Origin: Echinicola salinicaeni
GTDB taxonomy: Bacteria; Bacteroidota; Bacteroidia; Cytophagales; Cyclobacteriaceae
Reading direction: 5' to 3'
Assembly (NCBI RefSeq): GCF_014280965.1
Contig: NZ_JACODZ010000004.1
Span: forward strand, 372,001 to 436,000
Length of the DNA: 64,000 bases
A program made the position numbers and the translations under genes. Shown here piece after piece: positions 43,934 through 54,176 of this stretch. The notes under the pieces are model-generated. The model was not told where the DNA came from. It ran no database searches and saw only the letters and a list, made by a program, of their open reading frames with translations. Position 1 is the stretch's first letter. The number at the start of each line of letters is the position of its first letter.

Positions 43934-45148
43934 TTAATCTTGATGTTTATAGAATCCAAATTCTCTTACACTAAAGAATTTCCCAGGACTTCCAGCTCTT
44001 TGAGTGGTTACGATACCCATACTTACTTGTGAAGTTTCTGTGAGCGTAAATGTTACTTTTAGCAAACTTGCATCTCTTTCCGAAAGGATCCTGACATAGT
44101 CTAAGGACTCATCAATGTTTTCTACATTGGGTAGGTCGTTTCCAAGGGCTGCGACCATATATCCTTGATCCTCTTCATTAAGGTTGGTGTTTCTAAGGTC
44201 ACTTACTTCAAAGGTATAGGTGCCTTCTTCTAGCTGCATAGTCTGGAAAACTTTTCCATTTTCAATGGCAGGAGATCCCCATCCTGATTCAATATTGAAG
44301 GTGTTACCGTTCCATTCGTCCCATCCTCCATAACCATTGTGGTTTTTTAAAGCATCATTTGTGGTCCATCCGGCTAGGTTGCCCCACCGGCCTCCTCGTT
44401 CTGCATGGGCAAAAGGAATTTTTGCGTTTTTCAGTTTTGGATAAACAATTATTCTTTTTTGTGTATAAGGCACTGCAAAGGTGTCTATACTGGATGTTTC
44501 CGGTTTGAAAATCGTCCTGAATTGAATATCGATAGAGGTATTTACTCCAGTTAGGATACTTTGGTTTTCATCTATGGGGGTAATAAGTGTTTTGGATTCT
44601 CCATCTTGTTCATATATGATTTCTGTATATTGGACTCCGGTGGTCAGGTCCATAAGTTCCCAATTGATAATGATGTCTTCCTCAGTGAAGTCATAAGATG
44701 ATATGAGACGATTGTTCAGCTTTTTCCTGTAATTATTGCCATAGGATGTTCCGACACTGTTTACGGGAACAGAGGAGTTACCATCAATATCGTAAGTGAT
44801 ACAAGTGAAGTTTTTAACTCCCTCGTCCACTTCAAAGGTTTGTTCGATTTTTAATGTCCCTGAACTTTTTTCAATGGAATATTCCACTGAATCCATTAAG
44901 TTGTTCCAGAAAATTCGGTAATGGCTGATTTTAGGATCCGCATTTAATTGCCCCGTAAATTTCACTCTTTCTTTTCCAGATAGGATATCTACTGAATCTA
45001 TTTTTCCTGAATAAATGATTTCTCCATTCTTTGAGTAGATTTTAAATTCATCCCAGTCTGTACAGGAGCATATGAGTCCGAGGAAGATTAATATCAGGCC
45101 TATATTTCCAGCGGATTTGATGATTTCTTTTATATTTCTAGCGTTCAT
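43934..45148 (-). CDS. DUF4998/DUF5013-type Sus-locus lipoprotein
   Basis: About 404 residues. Lipobox LICSC, followed by a fibronectin-like N-terminal half (SGKERVKFTGQLNADPKISHYRIFWNN; cited in part: HYRIFWNNLMDSVEYSI) resembling DUF4998, and a C-terminal beta-sandwich (AHAERGGRWGNLAGWT, NTFNIESGWGSPAI, VSMGIVTTQRAG) like DUF5013. Such proteins are surface glycan-binding or auxiliary components at SusC/D loci. It is the last gene of the operon. The start is taken as the ATG at 45148; a longer version from 45178 is possible. Confidence 0.75.
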   Translation of the reverse strand: MNARNIKEIIKSAGNIGLILIFLGLICSCTDWDEFKIYSKNGEIIYSGKIDSVDILSGKERVKFTGQLNADPKISHYRIFWNNLMDSVEYSIEKSSGTLKIEQTFEVDEGVKNFTCITYDIDGNSSVPVNSVGTSYGNNYRKKLNNRLISSYDFTEEDIIINWELMDLTTGVQYTEIIYEQDGESKTLITPIDENQSILTGVNTSIDIQFRTIFKPETSSIDTFAVPYTQKRIIVYPKLKNAKIPFAHAERGGRWGNLAGWTTNDALKNHNGYGGWDEWNGNTFNIESGWGSPAIENGKVFQTMQLEEGTYTFEVSDLRNTNLNEEDQGYMVAALGNDLPNVENIDESLDYVRILSERDASLLKVTFTLTETSQVSMGIVTTQRAGSPGKFFSVREFGFYKHQD

Positions 45149-45207
45149 TGCTCTTATTTCTAAATAGTTGATAAACATTATAGAATTTTAATTCGCCTAA
45201 TGAGATT

Positions 45208-46422
45208 TTATCTGGGGTCACCATAGGCTCTAAGATCGGCGATACTTTGATTGGTTCCTCCGGCCCAGTTTTCTAGACACCTGATTCGGATGTACCTTAC
45301 TTTAGGAGCGTCCAAATCCACTTCAAAATTAAACCCGGCACGAGCGACTTCACGGTCTTCGTTTGTGTCTTGGCCATATGGGCTACCGGATGGCTTTTCG
45401 ATTTCATAAGATCCCAGAAGGAACCAGCTGTCATCTAACTCCCCATTTAGACTAGGATCAGCCGATCCATAAATTTCGAAGCGCTTTAGGGTGGTTAGAT
45501 AATAAAACTGAGGGGGATTCAGTTCTGGAAAAGGTCTCATCCAAATTCGACTGACTTTAGCTTCTACACCAGTATCAAAGGTGATAATATGTGGCTGTCC
45601 CACGCCAAATGCCTTTTTTGTAAAACTGGTGAATGGCCATCCATATCGGCCGTCCCATAAAAATTCTATCCTAGTACTATTTAATTGGGGGGCATCTCCC
45701 GGAAGGTCAAAAGCACCGAATTTGCTTCTGTCCAATTCTGTTTCAAAAAGAGGAAGAATAGTTTGATTTAAGGTGTCAGTGGTGTTTCCCCATTTGTCTC
45801 TGACAGCAATCTTAAATTCATAATTAACGGTATCTAATCCCCTTATTTTTGATTCAATATCAGGAAGAGAGGTGAAGACACTTTTTTGATTATCTACTTC
45901 GAACTCACCAAAATCATTTTTCTTTAACACAAGAATGGAAATATCCTCACTTAGTGGATTATCCGCTTTTAGATCGTAGCCTCCAAATGCATTGTTGATT
46001 TTGAGACTTTCATATATCTCCCAAATCGGTGCTTTTTTTGGTTTTACATTGACTGTTGTAGCTTCAGAATAGATATCATTCCGACTTACTGCATAAACCT
46101 TTACCTCATGATCTAAGGTGTCAGCAAACCCTTCGAGAAGTAATTTGTTGTCATAATAAGAGGATTTTACTTTCCGAGTTTTTCCTGAGTTGAGCTCATA
46201 GGATGCTTCTACATAGAGTAGATTGGCATCATTCGGAACGGTATAAGTGAGCAAGGCCTTTCCAGGCAGGTTTTCAACACTGATCTCATTAATTTTGAGC
46301 GGAACCGCTGAATTGTCTCCGTATGGTTCTCTAAACTCTAGCTCTTCGTTGCATGCTAATAGGCCACAAGTCAAGCCAAAAGCCAAAAGCATATATTGTG
46401 AAAGTTTATTGTTTCTAAACAT
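45208..46422 (-). CDS. DUF5000-type Sus-locus lipoprotein (DUF4959-DUF5126-DUF5000)
   Basis: A 404-residue lipoprotein with lipobox LLAC (Cys24). Three beta-rich segments follow: ~30-130 (GKALLTYTVPNDANLLYVEA), ~130-235, and a C-terminal discoidin-like domain (~260-404: WDGRYGWPFTSF, PHIITFDTGVEAKVSRIWMR, RYIRIRCLENWAGG). The last part resembles F5/8-type carbohydrate-binding folds. It lies 18 bases after susD, and is therefore probably a surface binding protein for the same ligand. Confidence 0.8.
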   Translation of the reverse strand: MFRNNKLSQYMLLAFGLTCGLLACNEELEFREPYGDNSAVPLKINEISVENLPGKALLTYTVPNDANLLYVEASYELNSGKTRKVKSSYYDNKLLLEGFADTLDHEVKVYAVSRNDIYSEATTVNVKPKKAPIWEIYESLKINNAFGGYDLKADNPLSEDISILVLKKNDFGEFEVDNQKSVFTSLPDIESKIRGLDTVNYEFKIAVRDKWGNTTDTLNQTILPLFETELDRSKFGAFDLPGDAPQLNSTRIEFLWDGRYGWPFTSFTKKAFGVGQPHIITFDTGVEAKVSRIWMRPFPELNPPQFYYLTTLKRFEIYGSADPSLNGELDDSWFLLGSYEIEKPSGSPYGQDTNEDREVARAGFNFEVDLDAPKVRYIRIRCLENWAGGTNQSIADLRAYGDPR

Positions 46423-46440
46423 GATTTCTAAGTTTTAAAA

Positions 46441-48429
46441 TTACCAACCTGGGTTTTCTACAAGATTAGGATTACGGCGTGTATCGTAATTTCCGATAGG
46501 CCAGAAATAATCTCTTGGAGCAATGAAGCTTTGGCTATAAATCACTCTTTCATTATTGTAGGCTTCCGTGGTTTTTCCGATGATATTAAATCCGGTAATA
46601 TCTTCATTAAGGTATTCTACCGATTTTTTCCATCTTCTGAGATCCCAAAAGCGATGTCCTTCCAGCGCCAGTTCTATTAGTCTTTCACGATGGATGATTT
46701 CTCTTAGACCATCTTGTGTGGTGAATTTTTGGGGATTGGTAGAGTAGGTCTCCCAAGAAACTTTTACACCTCCCAAGCCAGCTCGTTCTCTAATTTTGTC
46801 TAGGTATTCAATGGCCATCGGGGAGCCGCCTTCTACCTCGTTTAATGCTTCTGCATACATCAAATAGAGGTCAGCCAACCTAATTTCAGGCCAAGGATAT
46901 ACTTTCCAGCTTACATTATTAGAACTGTTGGTGGTTGATTCCCAATTGACCAGTTTTTTGATGAAATATCCAGTTTCATTCCAGTTGTTGTAATGCCCGA
47001 AACCTGCGTTTTCGAAGTTTTTGCATTTCACATAAAAGGTGTTTTCATCCGCTCCTTTTGCATTTCCATCCTTCATATACCAGATGCTTCCGTCGAAGCC
47101 TAAATCTGCATAGAATCTATGCTCCCGATCAAAATTCAGTCTGGCAGTTTGGTAGCCAGGTTCTATATGGTATCTTTCTTCTAAATTAGCTGTTCTAATA
47201 TCCATATAGTCGGTAAAATCCAAGGTTTTGTCTTCTTCAATGGGAACTCCGTTTTTGGTGTAAAACATCTTGGCTATTTTAATCGGTACAGAGAAAAAGC
47301 CGGCTAAAGTACCACGTGCATTTTGCTGGCTTCTTTCTACGGGCGGCATGCATGCACGTTGATTGATGTAATTACTATTTGAAAGTGCCCAAACATGTTC
47401 TTCAGCCCATCTTTTGGTTACAGCATTTCTGATATTTAATTGGGTTTTCATGTCATCACTGAGCTCAAACACATCGTTTTTGTATTCATAAAGGGCGTGC
47501 CCATTAGCTTCAGCAATTTCGATGGCTTCTTTTAAGGCATCACGGGCCTTTATCCATTTATTGGGATCGTAATTTTGAGGAAAGAGTTTGGTTCCTTCTT
47601 TATCTTCAAAATTTGCGAAATCACTATTACCATTAAATAGAGGACTTGCGGCATAAATTAAAGTCTTAGCTTTGATCGCAGAGGCAATCGACTGTGTGGT
47701 TCGCCCGAGCTCGGTATTTTCATCCGTAATAGTGGCTGGAAGATTTGGAATGGAACTGTCCAGAAGCTTAACAATATAATTGGTTACTGAGTCAACTGGC
47801 ATTCTTTTCTCTTCAGCTATTCCAATTTCAGCGTTTTTATCCATGATAGGGATGGGACCGTACATTCTAAAAAGATAAAAATGGTAAAAGGCTTTAAGGA
47901 ATTCTACCTCTGCTATCCATCTTACACGTTCATTTGCTGAAAGGTCAGGTACCAAGCCCTTGTCCCGTACATTCTCTAGGAAGATATTACAATGTCTGAT
48001 ACCTCTCCATAACTTTAAGTGGCTTCGACCATCCCCATTTCCTCCCTTTTGGGTACCTGCCCATTCGTTATAGAGTGGATTGTCTTTGTTTTGCTGGCCC
48101 AAGGCTATGCGGAATGCTGCGTGCCATTTGTTCTGGTTGGTCTGAGGATACCAATATTCATCCCCAGCAGCCATTCCAGGATTAAACCAAGTGTCACCAT
48201 GTAGTGGTAAAAAGGAATAACATGTAAACAAGTACTTTTCTGCTTCATTTCTCAGGCGAAATGCATTGTCAATAGTGGCAACATTGTCAGGAACAATGTC
48301 CAGGTATTCACTACAGCTACTGAAGAGCAATACTACGGCCATTGGTATGTACAATAATTTGCTTTTGATCCGTTTCAGAGTAGTCCGGAACAGAGATGAT
48401 GTCTTTATATTCAGGAATTTAGTTTTCAT
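46441..48429 (-). CDS. susD: SusD/RagB family nutrient-binding outer-membrane lipoprotein
   Basis: 662 residues. Lipobox FSSC (~Cys38) with SEYLDIVPDN, then TPR-like helices (RWIAEVEFLKAFYHFYLFRMYG is the classic SusD segment, cited in part: EFLKAFYHFYLFRMYG). The C-terminal motif RERLIELALEGHRFWDLRRW is diagnostic. It captures the ligand at the cell surface for its SusC partner. The ATG at 48429 was chosen; an upstream ORF extension overlaps susC. It lies 20 bases after susC. Confidence 0.93.
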   Translation of the reverse strand: MKTKFLNIKTSSLFRTTLKRIKSKLLYIPMAVVLLFSSCSEYLDIVPDNVATIDNAFRLRNEAEKYLFTCYSFLPLHGDTWFNPGMAAGDEYWYPQTNQNKWHAAFRIALGQQNKDNPLYNEWAGTQKGGNGDGRSHLKLWRGIRHCNIFLENVRDKGLVPDLSANERVRWIAEVEFLKAFYHFYLFRMYGPIPIMDKNAEIGIAEEKRMPVDSVTNYIVKLLDSSIPNLPATITDENTELGRTTQSIASAIKAKTLIYAASPLFNGNSDFANFEDKEGTKLFPQNYDPNKWIKARDALKEAIEIAEANGHALYEYKNDVFELSDDMKTQLNIRNAVTKRWAEEHVWALSNSNYINQRACMPPVERSQQNARGTLAGFFSVPIKIAKMFYTKNGVPIEEDKTLDFTDYMDIRTANLEERYHIEPGYQTARLNFDREHRFYADLGFDGSIWYMKDGNAKGADENTFYVKCKNFENAGFGHYNNWNETGYFIKKLVNWESTTNSSNNVSWKVYPWPEIRLADLYLMYAEALNEVEGGSPMAIEYLDKIRERAGLGGVKVSWETYSTNPQKFTTQDGLREIIHRERLIELALEGHRFWDLRRWKKSVEYLNEDITGFNIIGKTTEAYNNERVIYSQSFIAPRDYFWPIGNYDTRRNPNLVENPGW

Positions 48430-48449
48430 AAATTCTTTATTTTGAGTTG

Positions 48450-51400
48450 TTATAATGTGATTGAAAGGCCTAGGTTGTAAACCGATTGAATTGGGTAGTT
48501 CATACCGTTTCCGCCCATTTCTACGTCCCACATCTTAAATTTACTTATGGAGAAAAGATTGATAGCAGAGAAATAAATTCTTCCAGAATTAATTCCAAAA
48601 GGTTTGAACTCTCCGATATTATAGCCTATGTCAATATTTTTTAGCCTAATAAAACTACCGTTTCTCATCCACCAAGTAGATTGACGGTTATTGGAGTCTA
48701 TTCGCCAGGTGCTCAGGCGTGGCCAGAAAGCATACAGGTCAGGGTTTTCTTCTGACCAATAATCATCTGCGACTACTTGTAAAAGGCCTGTTTGGCGTCC
48801 ACCATCTTGATAAAAGGGTTGAATAGCCCAATGATCGATGAAGAAGGAAGACCTTGCAGATCCTTGGAAATAAAAATTGAAATCAAATCTTTTGAATTGG
48901 ATTGAAGAGCCAAATCCATAAATAATCTCTGGCTGAGTGGGGTATCCTATTGGTACCCTGTCATCATTATTGATGACACCGTCACGGTTAATATCCCTGT
49001 ACTTGATATCACCAGGCATTAATTCTGTGTCACCAAATTGAACGGGAGAATTGGCGACTTCTTCTTCATCTACAAAGAGTCGTTCTGCTATAAATCCCCA
49101 CTGCTGCGTCAAAGAATGACCTGTTTTTGCAAGATGGCTCAACTCTTCAGGGTAAAGGAGTTCATCCAGTTTGATGGCCTTACTTGTGGCGTACGTGAAA
49201 GTTCCCCGAAAATCAATTGATAGATTCTTTTTTAAACGTTTGGTATAATTGAATGAGAGATCTATACCCTTGGATTCAGCTTTTCCATAATTGGATAATG
49301 GGGTAGCCATTAAGCCAGCAGTATTGTCTATATAAGTCAATGGCTGTAGGATTTGGGTTCTTTTTTGATAGAACGCATCGGCTATTATTTCCAGTGAATT
49401 ATTAAAAAGTCCTAAATCTATACCGAGGTTCAATTGTCTGGATTCTTCCCAAGTGATATTTTCATTGGCGTATCTAGAGATAGAGACGCCGTCTCTACTA
49501 TATCGAGGTATACCATCACCCTTTCCAAATACAGCGCCATAGCTGCCATTGTTAAGGTTGACATTGGAGAGGTAGAGGAAGCGCTGGTCTCTTCCGCCGA
49601 TCTGGTCATTACCGACCACACCATAAGTAGCTCTTAATTTCAAGTTGGAAATAGCTCCTCTCAGTGGAGTGAAAAAAGGTTCGTTGGAAATAATATATCC
49701 TAGACCTGCAGAAGGAAAGAAGCCAAACCTGTTCTTCTTGGCAAATCGCTCAGATCCGTTATAACCAAAATTCATCTCTACCAAATAGCGATCGTCAAAG
49801 CCATAGGTGAATCTTCCAGAAAGCCCCATGTTTCGGTTGGGTAAGGATAAGATCAAACTGCCAGGGTTGCCAGCTTCATATTGCTGGATATAAGATACCA
49901 ACATGCCGCCTACAGCATGTTTTTCGTCAAATATGCGGTTATAATCAATCGCACCTTGAAGCCAAAAGGTGGATTCGACGATTTTTTCACCTTCTCTGTA
50001 ATTCAAGTATTCAGTACCTGTAGTTCCTATTGCGTCAGCTGAGCCATCATTAAGGACCTCTATCGTATAGGAACCATCATTAGGGTTGATCTGTGATTCA
50101 TAAAAGAATGGATTGTAGAATCTATCCATAGCAACAAAGGATCTTCTTTTTAGGTAGGTCATCGCCCTTACTTTTAATCCTTTTGTGATAAAATCTAAAT
50201 CCTGGTTGATTTCAAGTTGTGGATTCAGATTAGAGGATTTATAGGTTTGGAAACCTTTGACCATTTCGGCATAGGGATTCATGAAAAGAGTTTCGGTTTC
50301 CGTTCCTGTGCTGTTGATGGTTCTTGCAGAGCCAAATAATGGGTGCTGTACGAAAGGCATTTTTTCTTGAGGATAGACCGCAGGAAACATAACTGGATTA
50401 GCTCTCCTTGCATTATTAAAAGTGGCTGATCCACCACCTATTGGCCCATTGTAATCATCAAACTGGCCATAAACCCTTGCTGTTAATTTAGTGGTTTTGG
50501 TCAGGTTGAAGTCAATATTAGACCTGATAGAATAGTTGTTGAGGCTGATGTTGTTGTTGAAGTTATTGATGGGATCAACCTTCAATAGACCATTGTCTCT
50601 ATTATATGTTGCTGCCAAATAATATTTACCGGTCTTACCGCCACCGCTGATGTTTAGGTTAAAGCCTTGGTTGTAGGTATAGTCCTTGATCAGTTGGTCT
50701 ATCCAGTTGTTGTTGGGGTACAAATATGGGTCTTCTCCTGCTCTTGTGGCGTTAATTTTATTTTGGGAGTAAGCAGGAATGGCTGTAGGAGTCCTTGTTA
50801 AAGCCGCCTCATTGGCCATTTCCATATAGGTGATATTATCAGCATATTGGAAGTTTTTTGTGTTGGAAGAAAAACGGTTTTCTATCCTTAAACTTACTTT
50901 CAAAGGGCCTTCTGTTCCTGACTTGGTATTGATTAATACCACTCCGTTTGCTCCCCTTGCACCAAAAATAGAGCTGGCTGCAGCATCTTTCAGTACCGAA
51001 AAATCTGAGATGTCGTCAGGTTGGAGTCTGGCCATGTCCGTAGGGGTAGACTCTATTCCGTCAATCAGTATCAATGGATTTCGCTTACCTGTGCCAAAAG
51101 TCGAAAGTCCACGAATAAAAAAAGTAGAATTATCTGAGCCAAAACCGGGTTCACCACCTTGTTGGAAGGAAATTACACCGGCGATTTTCCCAGCTATTGC
51201 ATTGGTCAGGTTGGAAGATGCTGTTTTTAGTTCTTTAACATTGACAGAGGATATTGAGCTAACCAAACTGCCCTTTTTCTGCTCTCCAAAACCAACGACT
51301 ACAACTTCTTCCAGCCCCTCAAGGTTTTCTTCTAGGATTATAGAAAGCTGTTTTTGTTGACCTACCTGGACTTCTTGCGTTTTATAACCGATAAATGAAA

Positions 51401-51944
51401 CAATAAGGGTTACATTGCCCTCTGAAGGGATGTTTATGGAGAATTCTCCATCAGCATTGGTCGCCGTACCCGTGGAAGTCCCTTTTATCAAAACAGTAGC
51501 CCCAGGGATTGGTATTCCGTTTTCATCCGTTATCAGGCCGGTAATCTCTTTGAACATTTCAACAGTAACTATTGAAAACTTTTCATTTTTTTTGACATGA
51601 ATATTACCGTCAACTTGTTTAAAGGAAAGTTTTGTTTGTTGGGCCAAATCAGTCAACACCTTGTACAAGGTCTCACCGTTACTGATCAATGTCACCTTAG
51701 GAAGGCTTTTGATCTCACGGTCCATGTAGACAAAATTATAATCACTGGCTTTTTCGATTTCCTTAAAAGCTGCCTTGATATCCAAGTTGGTTACTTCTAT
51801 TGAAACTTGGGCATCTTCAATGCTCTTAATTTGCGCCTTTCCATTGTTTGCCAGTATAAAACTCATGGAGAAGCACTGGATTATAAATGCAAAAGCAAAT
51901 AATTTGGTCATGTATATAACATGCTTTAGTAGGTTATTTTTCAT
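48450..51944 (-). CDS. susC: SusC/RagA family TonB-linked transporter with STN signalling domain
   Basis: 1164 residues. A signal peptide is followed by an STN (secretin/TonB N-terminal) domain (~45-120, VSIEVTNLDIKAAFKEIEKA), which contacts FecR. Next are a CarboxypepD_reg-like domain (ITGLITDENGIPIPGATVLI), the SusC signature LEEVVVVGFGEQKKGSL, the plug (LILIDGIE, FSVLKDAAASSIFGARGANG) and a large barrel. It imports an oligomer under TonB power. The FecI/FecR pair upstream and the STN domain make it a trans-envelope-regulated receptor. Confidence 0.95.
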   Translation of the reverse strand: MKNNLLKHVIYMTKLFAFAFIIQCFSMSFILANNGKAQIKSIEDAQVSIEVTNLDIKAAFKEIEKASDYNFVYMDREIKSLPKVTLISNGETLYKVLTDLAQQTKLSFKQVDGNIHVKKNEKFSIVTVEMFKEITGLITDENGIPIPGATVLIKGTSTGTATNADGEFSINIPSEGNVTLIVSFIGYKTQEVQVGQQKQLSIILEENLEGLEEVVVVGFGEQKKGSLVSSISSVNVKELKTASSNLTNAIAGKIAGVISFQQGGEPGFGSDNSTFFIRGLSTFGTGKRNPLILIDGIESTPTDMARLQPDDISDFSVLKDAAASSIFGARGANGVVLINTKSGTEGPLKVSLRIENRFSSNTKNFQYADNITYMEMANEAALTRTPTAIPAYSQNKINATRAGEDPYLYPNNNWIDQLIKDYTYNQGFNLNISGGGKTGKYYLAATYNRDNGLLKVDPINNFNNNISLNNYSIRSNIDFNLTKTTKLTARVYGQFDDYNGPIGGGSATFNNARRANPVMFPAVYPQEKMPFVQHPLFGSARTINSTGTETETLFMNPYAEMVKGFQTYKSSNLNPQLEINQDLDFITKGLKVRAMTYLKRRSFVAMDRFYNPFFYESQINPNDGSYTIEVLNDGSADAIGTTGTEYLNYREGEKIVESTFWLQGAIDYNRIFDEKHAVGGMLVSYIQQYEAGNPGSLILSLPNRNMGLSGRFTYGFDDRYLVEMNFGYNGSERFAKKNRFGFFPSAGLGYIISNEPFFTPLRGAISNLKLRATYGVVGNDQIGGRDQRFLYLSNVNLNNGSYGAVFGKGDGIPRYSRDGVSISRYANENITWEESRQLNLGIDLGLFNNSLEIIADAFYQKRTQILQPLTYIDNTAGLMATPLSNYGKAESKGIDLSFNYTKRLKKNLSIDFRGTFTYATSKAIKLDELLYPEELSHLAKTGHSLTQQWGFIAERLFVDEEEVANSPVQFGDTELMPGDIKYRDINRDGVINNDDRVPIGYPTQPEIIYGFGSSIQFKRFDFNFYFQGSARSSFFIDHWAIQPFYQDGGRQTGLLQVVADDYWSEENPDLYAFWPRLSTWRIDSNNRQSTWWMRNGSFIRLKNIDIGYNIGEFKPFGINSGRIYFSAINLFSISKFKMWDVEMGGNGMNYPIQSVYNLGLSITL

Positions 51945-52078
51945 ATATTTAAATGTTTATTGGGTAATGCTAATTGTCGAATAAACGTTTTTGGACAGTG
52001 GAATAGCAGTTTCACTGTTATCTAGATTTCAGGTCATAGGTGTTGGCGCACTTATGACCTGTTTGTTTTTTCATAGGC

Positions 52079-53170
52079 TTATTTTTTAAAAGTTAATTGC
52101 ACATTTTTTTCATTAATTTGATAAGTGATTTTAGCAGAATAACTCATTCCACTGAGTACGTTTTCAAGGCTTTGATCTTTAAATATCCCCGAAATTGTAT
52201 AGTTCTCATCAGGAATATTCATAAGATTAATATTTACACCATACCAATTTTCCAGCACCCTGACCACTTCGTTTATCGGTGTCTGATCAAAATATATAGT
52301 CTTCTCGGTCCAGGATAGGACTTTGTCTTTCTCGAATGAATATTTTGAAGATACCTGTCTTTCATTTTCGTATTTCAACGCTTCACCTGGAATCAGCTGC
52401 AGTCGCTTATTTTTCTTGTCAAAAATATTGACTTCGACAATTCCTGAAACCAAGGAGATTTCCACATCTTCATTTTCATATCCAGAAATATTAAAGGAAG
52501 TTCCCAGTGCTTTGGTAGCTGTTTTTCCGGTGTTCACGATAAATGGCCTAGATTTATCTTCTGCTACATCAAAAAACGCTTCTCCTATTAACACAATTTC
52601 TCTTTTCTCCTTTTCAAATCCATCAATATACCGGATACTGCTGTTTGAATTGAGCATAATCTTTGTTCCGTCATTTAATGTGAATGACGATTTTATTCCT
52701 TGAGGAGCATAATGCTCTTTGTAAACCTGTTTTAAATCCATAGCCTCATAATTCGAGCTAGTGGATGTAAAATAGGCAGCCATAAATGCAACCATGATTG
52801 ACAGTATTAAAATAGAAGCTAGCCTTTGAAAATATCCTATCCGTTCATATATCCTTTTTTGTGGCCTAGTGCTCCTAATAATACTTTCGGAGCTGATAGG
52901 TACAACCTTTCCATCAAATTGATCGATATTGTCAACTTGAATTTTGATCTTTTTCCAAATACTTTCCACTCTTCCATCAGGTATTGACCTTGACCGAACT
53001 GCCATGTTAATGATGATTTTCCTAGCAGCCTTTATTTCCATGAGCTTATCCGGATGATTCTCCAAAAAGTTCTTCCAATCCGATTTGGAGGAACTGTCAG
53101 GATAGATTACCCATCTTTTAAATTCAGGGTCAAGTACAAAATCTTCTACTGTATATTTGGACTTATTCAT
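52079..53170 (-). CDS. fecR: FecR-type anti-sigma factor
   Basis: 363 residues. The N-terminal ~100 residues are cytosolic and charged (EFKRWVIYPDSSSKSDWKNF). One transmembrane helix lies at ~125 (LASILILSIMVAFMAAYF). The periplasmic FecR domain follows (IKSSFTLNDGTKIMLNSNSSIRY, REIVLIGEAFFDVAEDKSRPFIV, FNISGYENEDVEISLVSG) and the C-terminal STN-interacting part (VVRVLENWYGVNINL). It holds the FecI sigma factor until the receptor senses its ligand. Confidence 0.93.
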   Translation of the reverse strand: MNKSKYTVEDFVLDPEFKRWVIYPDSSSKSDWKNFLENHPDKLMEIKAARKIIINMAVRSRSIPDGRVESIWKKIKIQVDNIDQFDGKVVPISSESIIRSTRPQKRIYERIGYFQRLASILILSIMVAFMAAYFTSTSSNYEAMDLKQVYKEHYAPQGIKSSFTLNDGTKIMLNSNSSIRYIDGFEKEKREIVLIGEAFFDVAEDKSRPFIVNTGKTATKALGTSFNISGYENEDVEISLVSGIVEVNIFDKKNKRLQLIPGEALKYENERQVSSKYSFEKDKVLSWTEKTIYFDQTPINEVVRVLENWYGVNINLMNIPDENYTISGIFKDQSLENVLSGMSYSAKITYQINEKNVQLTFKK

Positions 53171-53391
53171 TCTAATGGCTTTTCACTTATAAGTATTGCT
53201 TTTCTCTAAAAGTTATCCTTCGGTAACCATTTTTTTTTAAGATAAATATATAAGAGATTGTTATACAGTGGGTTAACGGTGAGAAAAGTATTCGGTCTAG
53301 AGGGACTTTTGCAATATGAATATGGATCAAGCCGAAAAGCTGGGGGGAAATAGTCTATTTTAGCTTTGATATGTGCTATTTATTAACCACA

Positions 53392-53444
53392 GATGGACAA
53401 AGATGAACACAAATATGCTTATTTATAATGCATCTTTGTTCATC
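53392..53444. repeat. Imperfect inverted repeat between fecR and fecI
   Basis: GATGGACAAAGATG (53392-53405) and CATCTTTGTTCATC (53431-53444) pair with one mismatch. It sits in the 400-base fecI-fecR gap and resembles the repeat at 17.6 kb (shared ACAGAT/CACAGAT and GATGAACACAAA wording). Nothing else was recognised in this gap. Confidence 0.5.
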
Positions 53445-53570
53445 CTTTTACATGATTGACTGTCTAGGAAGATTTGTGACTTAAACTACGCTTACTCTGA
53501 CAAGGGTAGACAAAATTTAAGTTTGAAATTATTCACCCCCAGAAATATTGCTTTATCCATGAATATTTGG

Positions 53571-54176
53571 TTAACCAATGAATAGAAAGAAAAATACTAA
53601 TATATGATTCCCTAGTTTTTTTTTCATGGCTGAAATGGCTTTCCAGGCTAAGGTATAAACTGAACGGAGGTTGATCCCCATAATTTTGGAAATCTCCTCG
53701 TATGAAAAATTTTCAAAAAAAAGATAATTAATAACTTCTTTTTGCCTAAATGGAAGCTTTGATATGACTAATGCAATTTGTTCTTGGACTTGTCTGTCTC
53801 TCTCTCCGGAAACTATTTCTGACTCTCTTGAAGGAGAAAGTAAAATATGTTCCTCTATATTATCGAAATTCCATTTTCTCTCCTTTTTTGACTCACCAAA
53901 CATCTTATATGTTAATGCCCTGAACAAGTACATCTTTACATTTTCTGCCTTCTGCAGATTTTTATGGTATTTCCAAAGGTCTATGAAAACTTCCTGTATA
54001 CAATCTTCTACCAGGTTCTCATTATCAATTATAGAAACCCCATATAGGAACAATTCCTTGCAAAAAAGTCTATATATACCTTCAAGGCCACTTTTATCAC
54101 CTTTGATCAATCCGCTCCATAAGCTACTGGCCTGAATGTTATATGGATTTGACTCACTGGGTTTCACAAAATGCAA
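53571..54176 (-). CDS. ECF RNA polymerase sigma factor, FecI type
   Basis: 201 residues. The sigma-2 region includes DCIQEVFIDLWKYHKNLQ and a core-binding helix; the sigma-4 region has LPFRQKEVINYLFFENFSYEEISKIMGINLRSV as helix-turn-helix (cited in part: ENFSYEEISKIMGINLRSV). It pairs with the FecR gene downstream and the STN-carrying SusC. A family-typical short hydrophobic C-terminal end (HILVFFFLFIG) is present. The gap to fecR is 400 bases, longer than usual. Confidence 0.92.
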   Translation of the reverse strand: MHFVKPSESNPYNIQASSLWSGLIKGDKSGLEGIYRLFCKELFLYGVSIIDNENLVEDCIQEVFIDLWKYHKNLQKAENVKMYLFRALTYKMFGESKKERKWNFDNIEEHILLSPSRESEIVSGERDRQVQEQIALVISKLPFRQKEVINYLFFENFSYEEISKIMGINLRSVYTLAWKAISAMKKKLGNHILVFFFLFIG

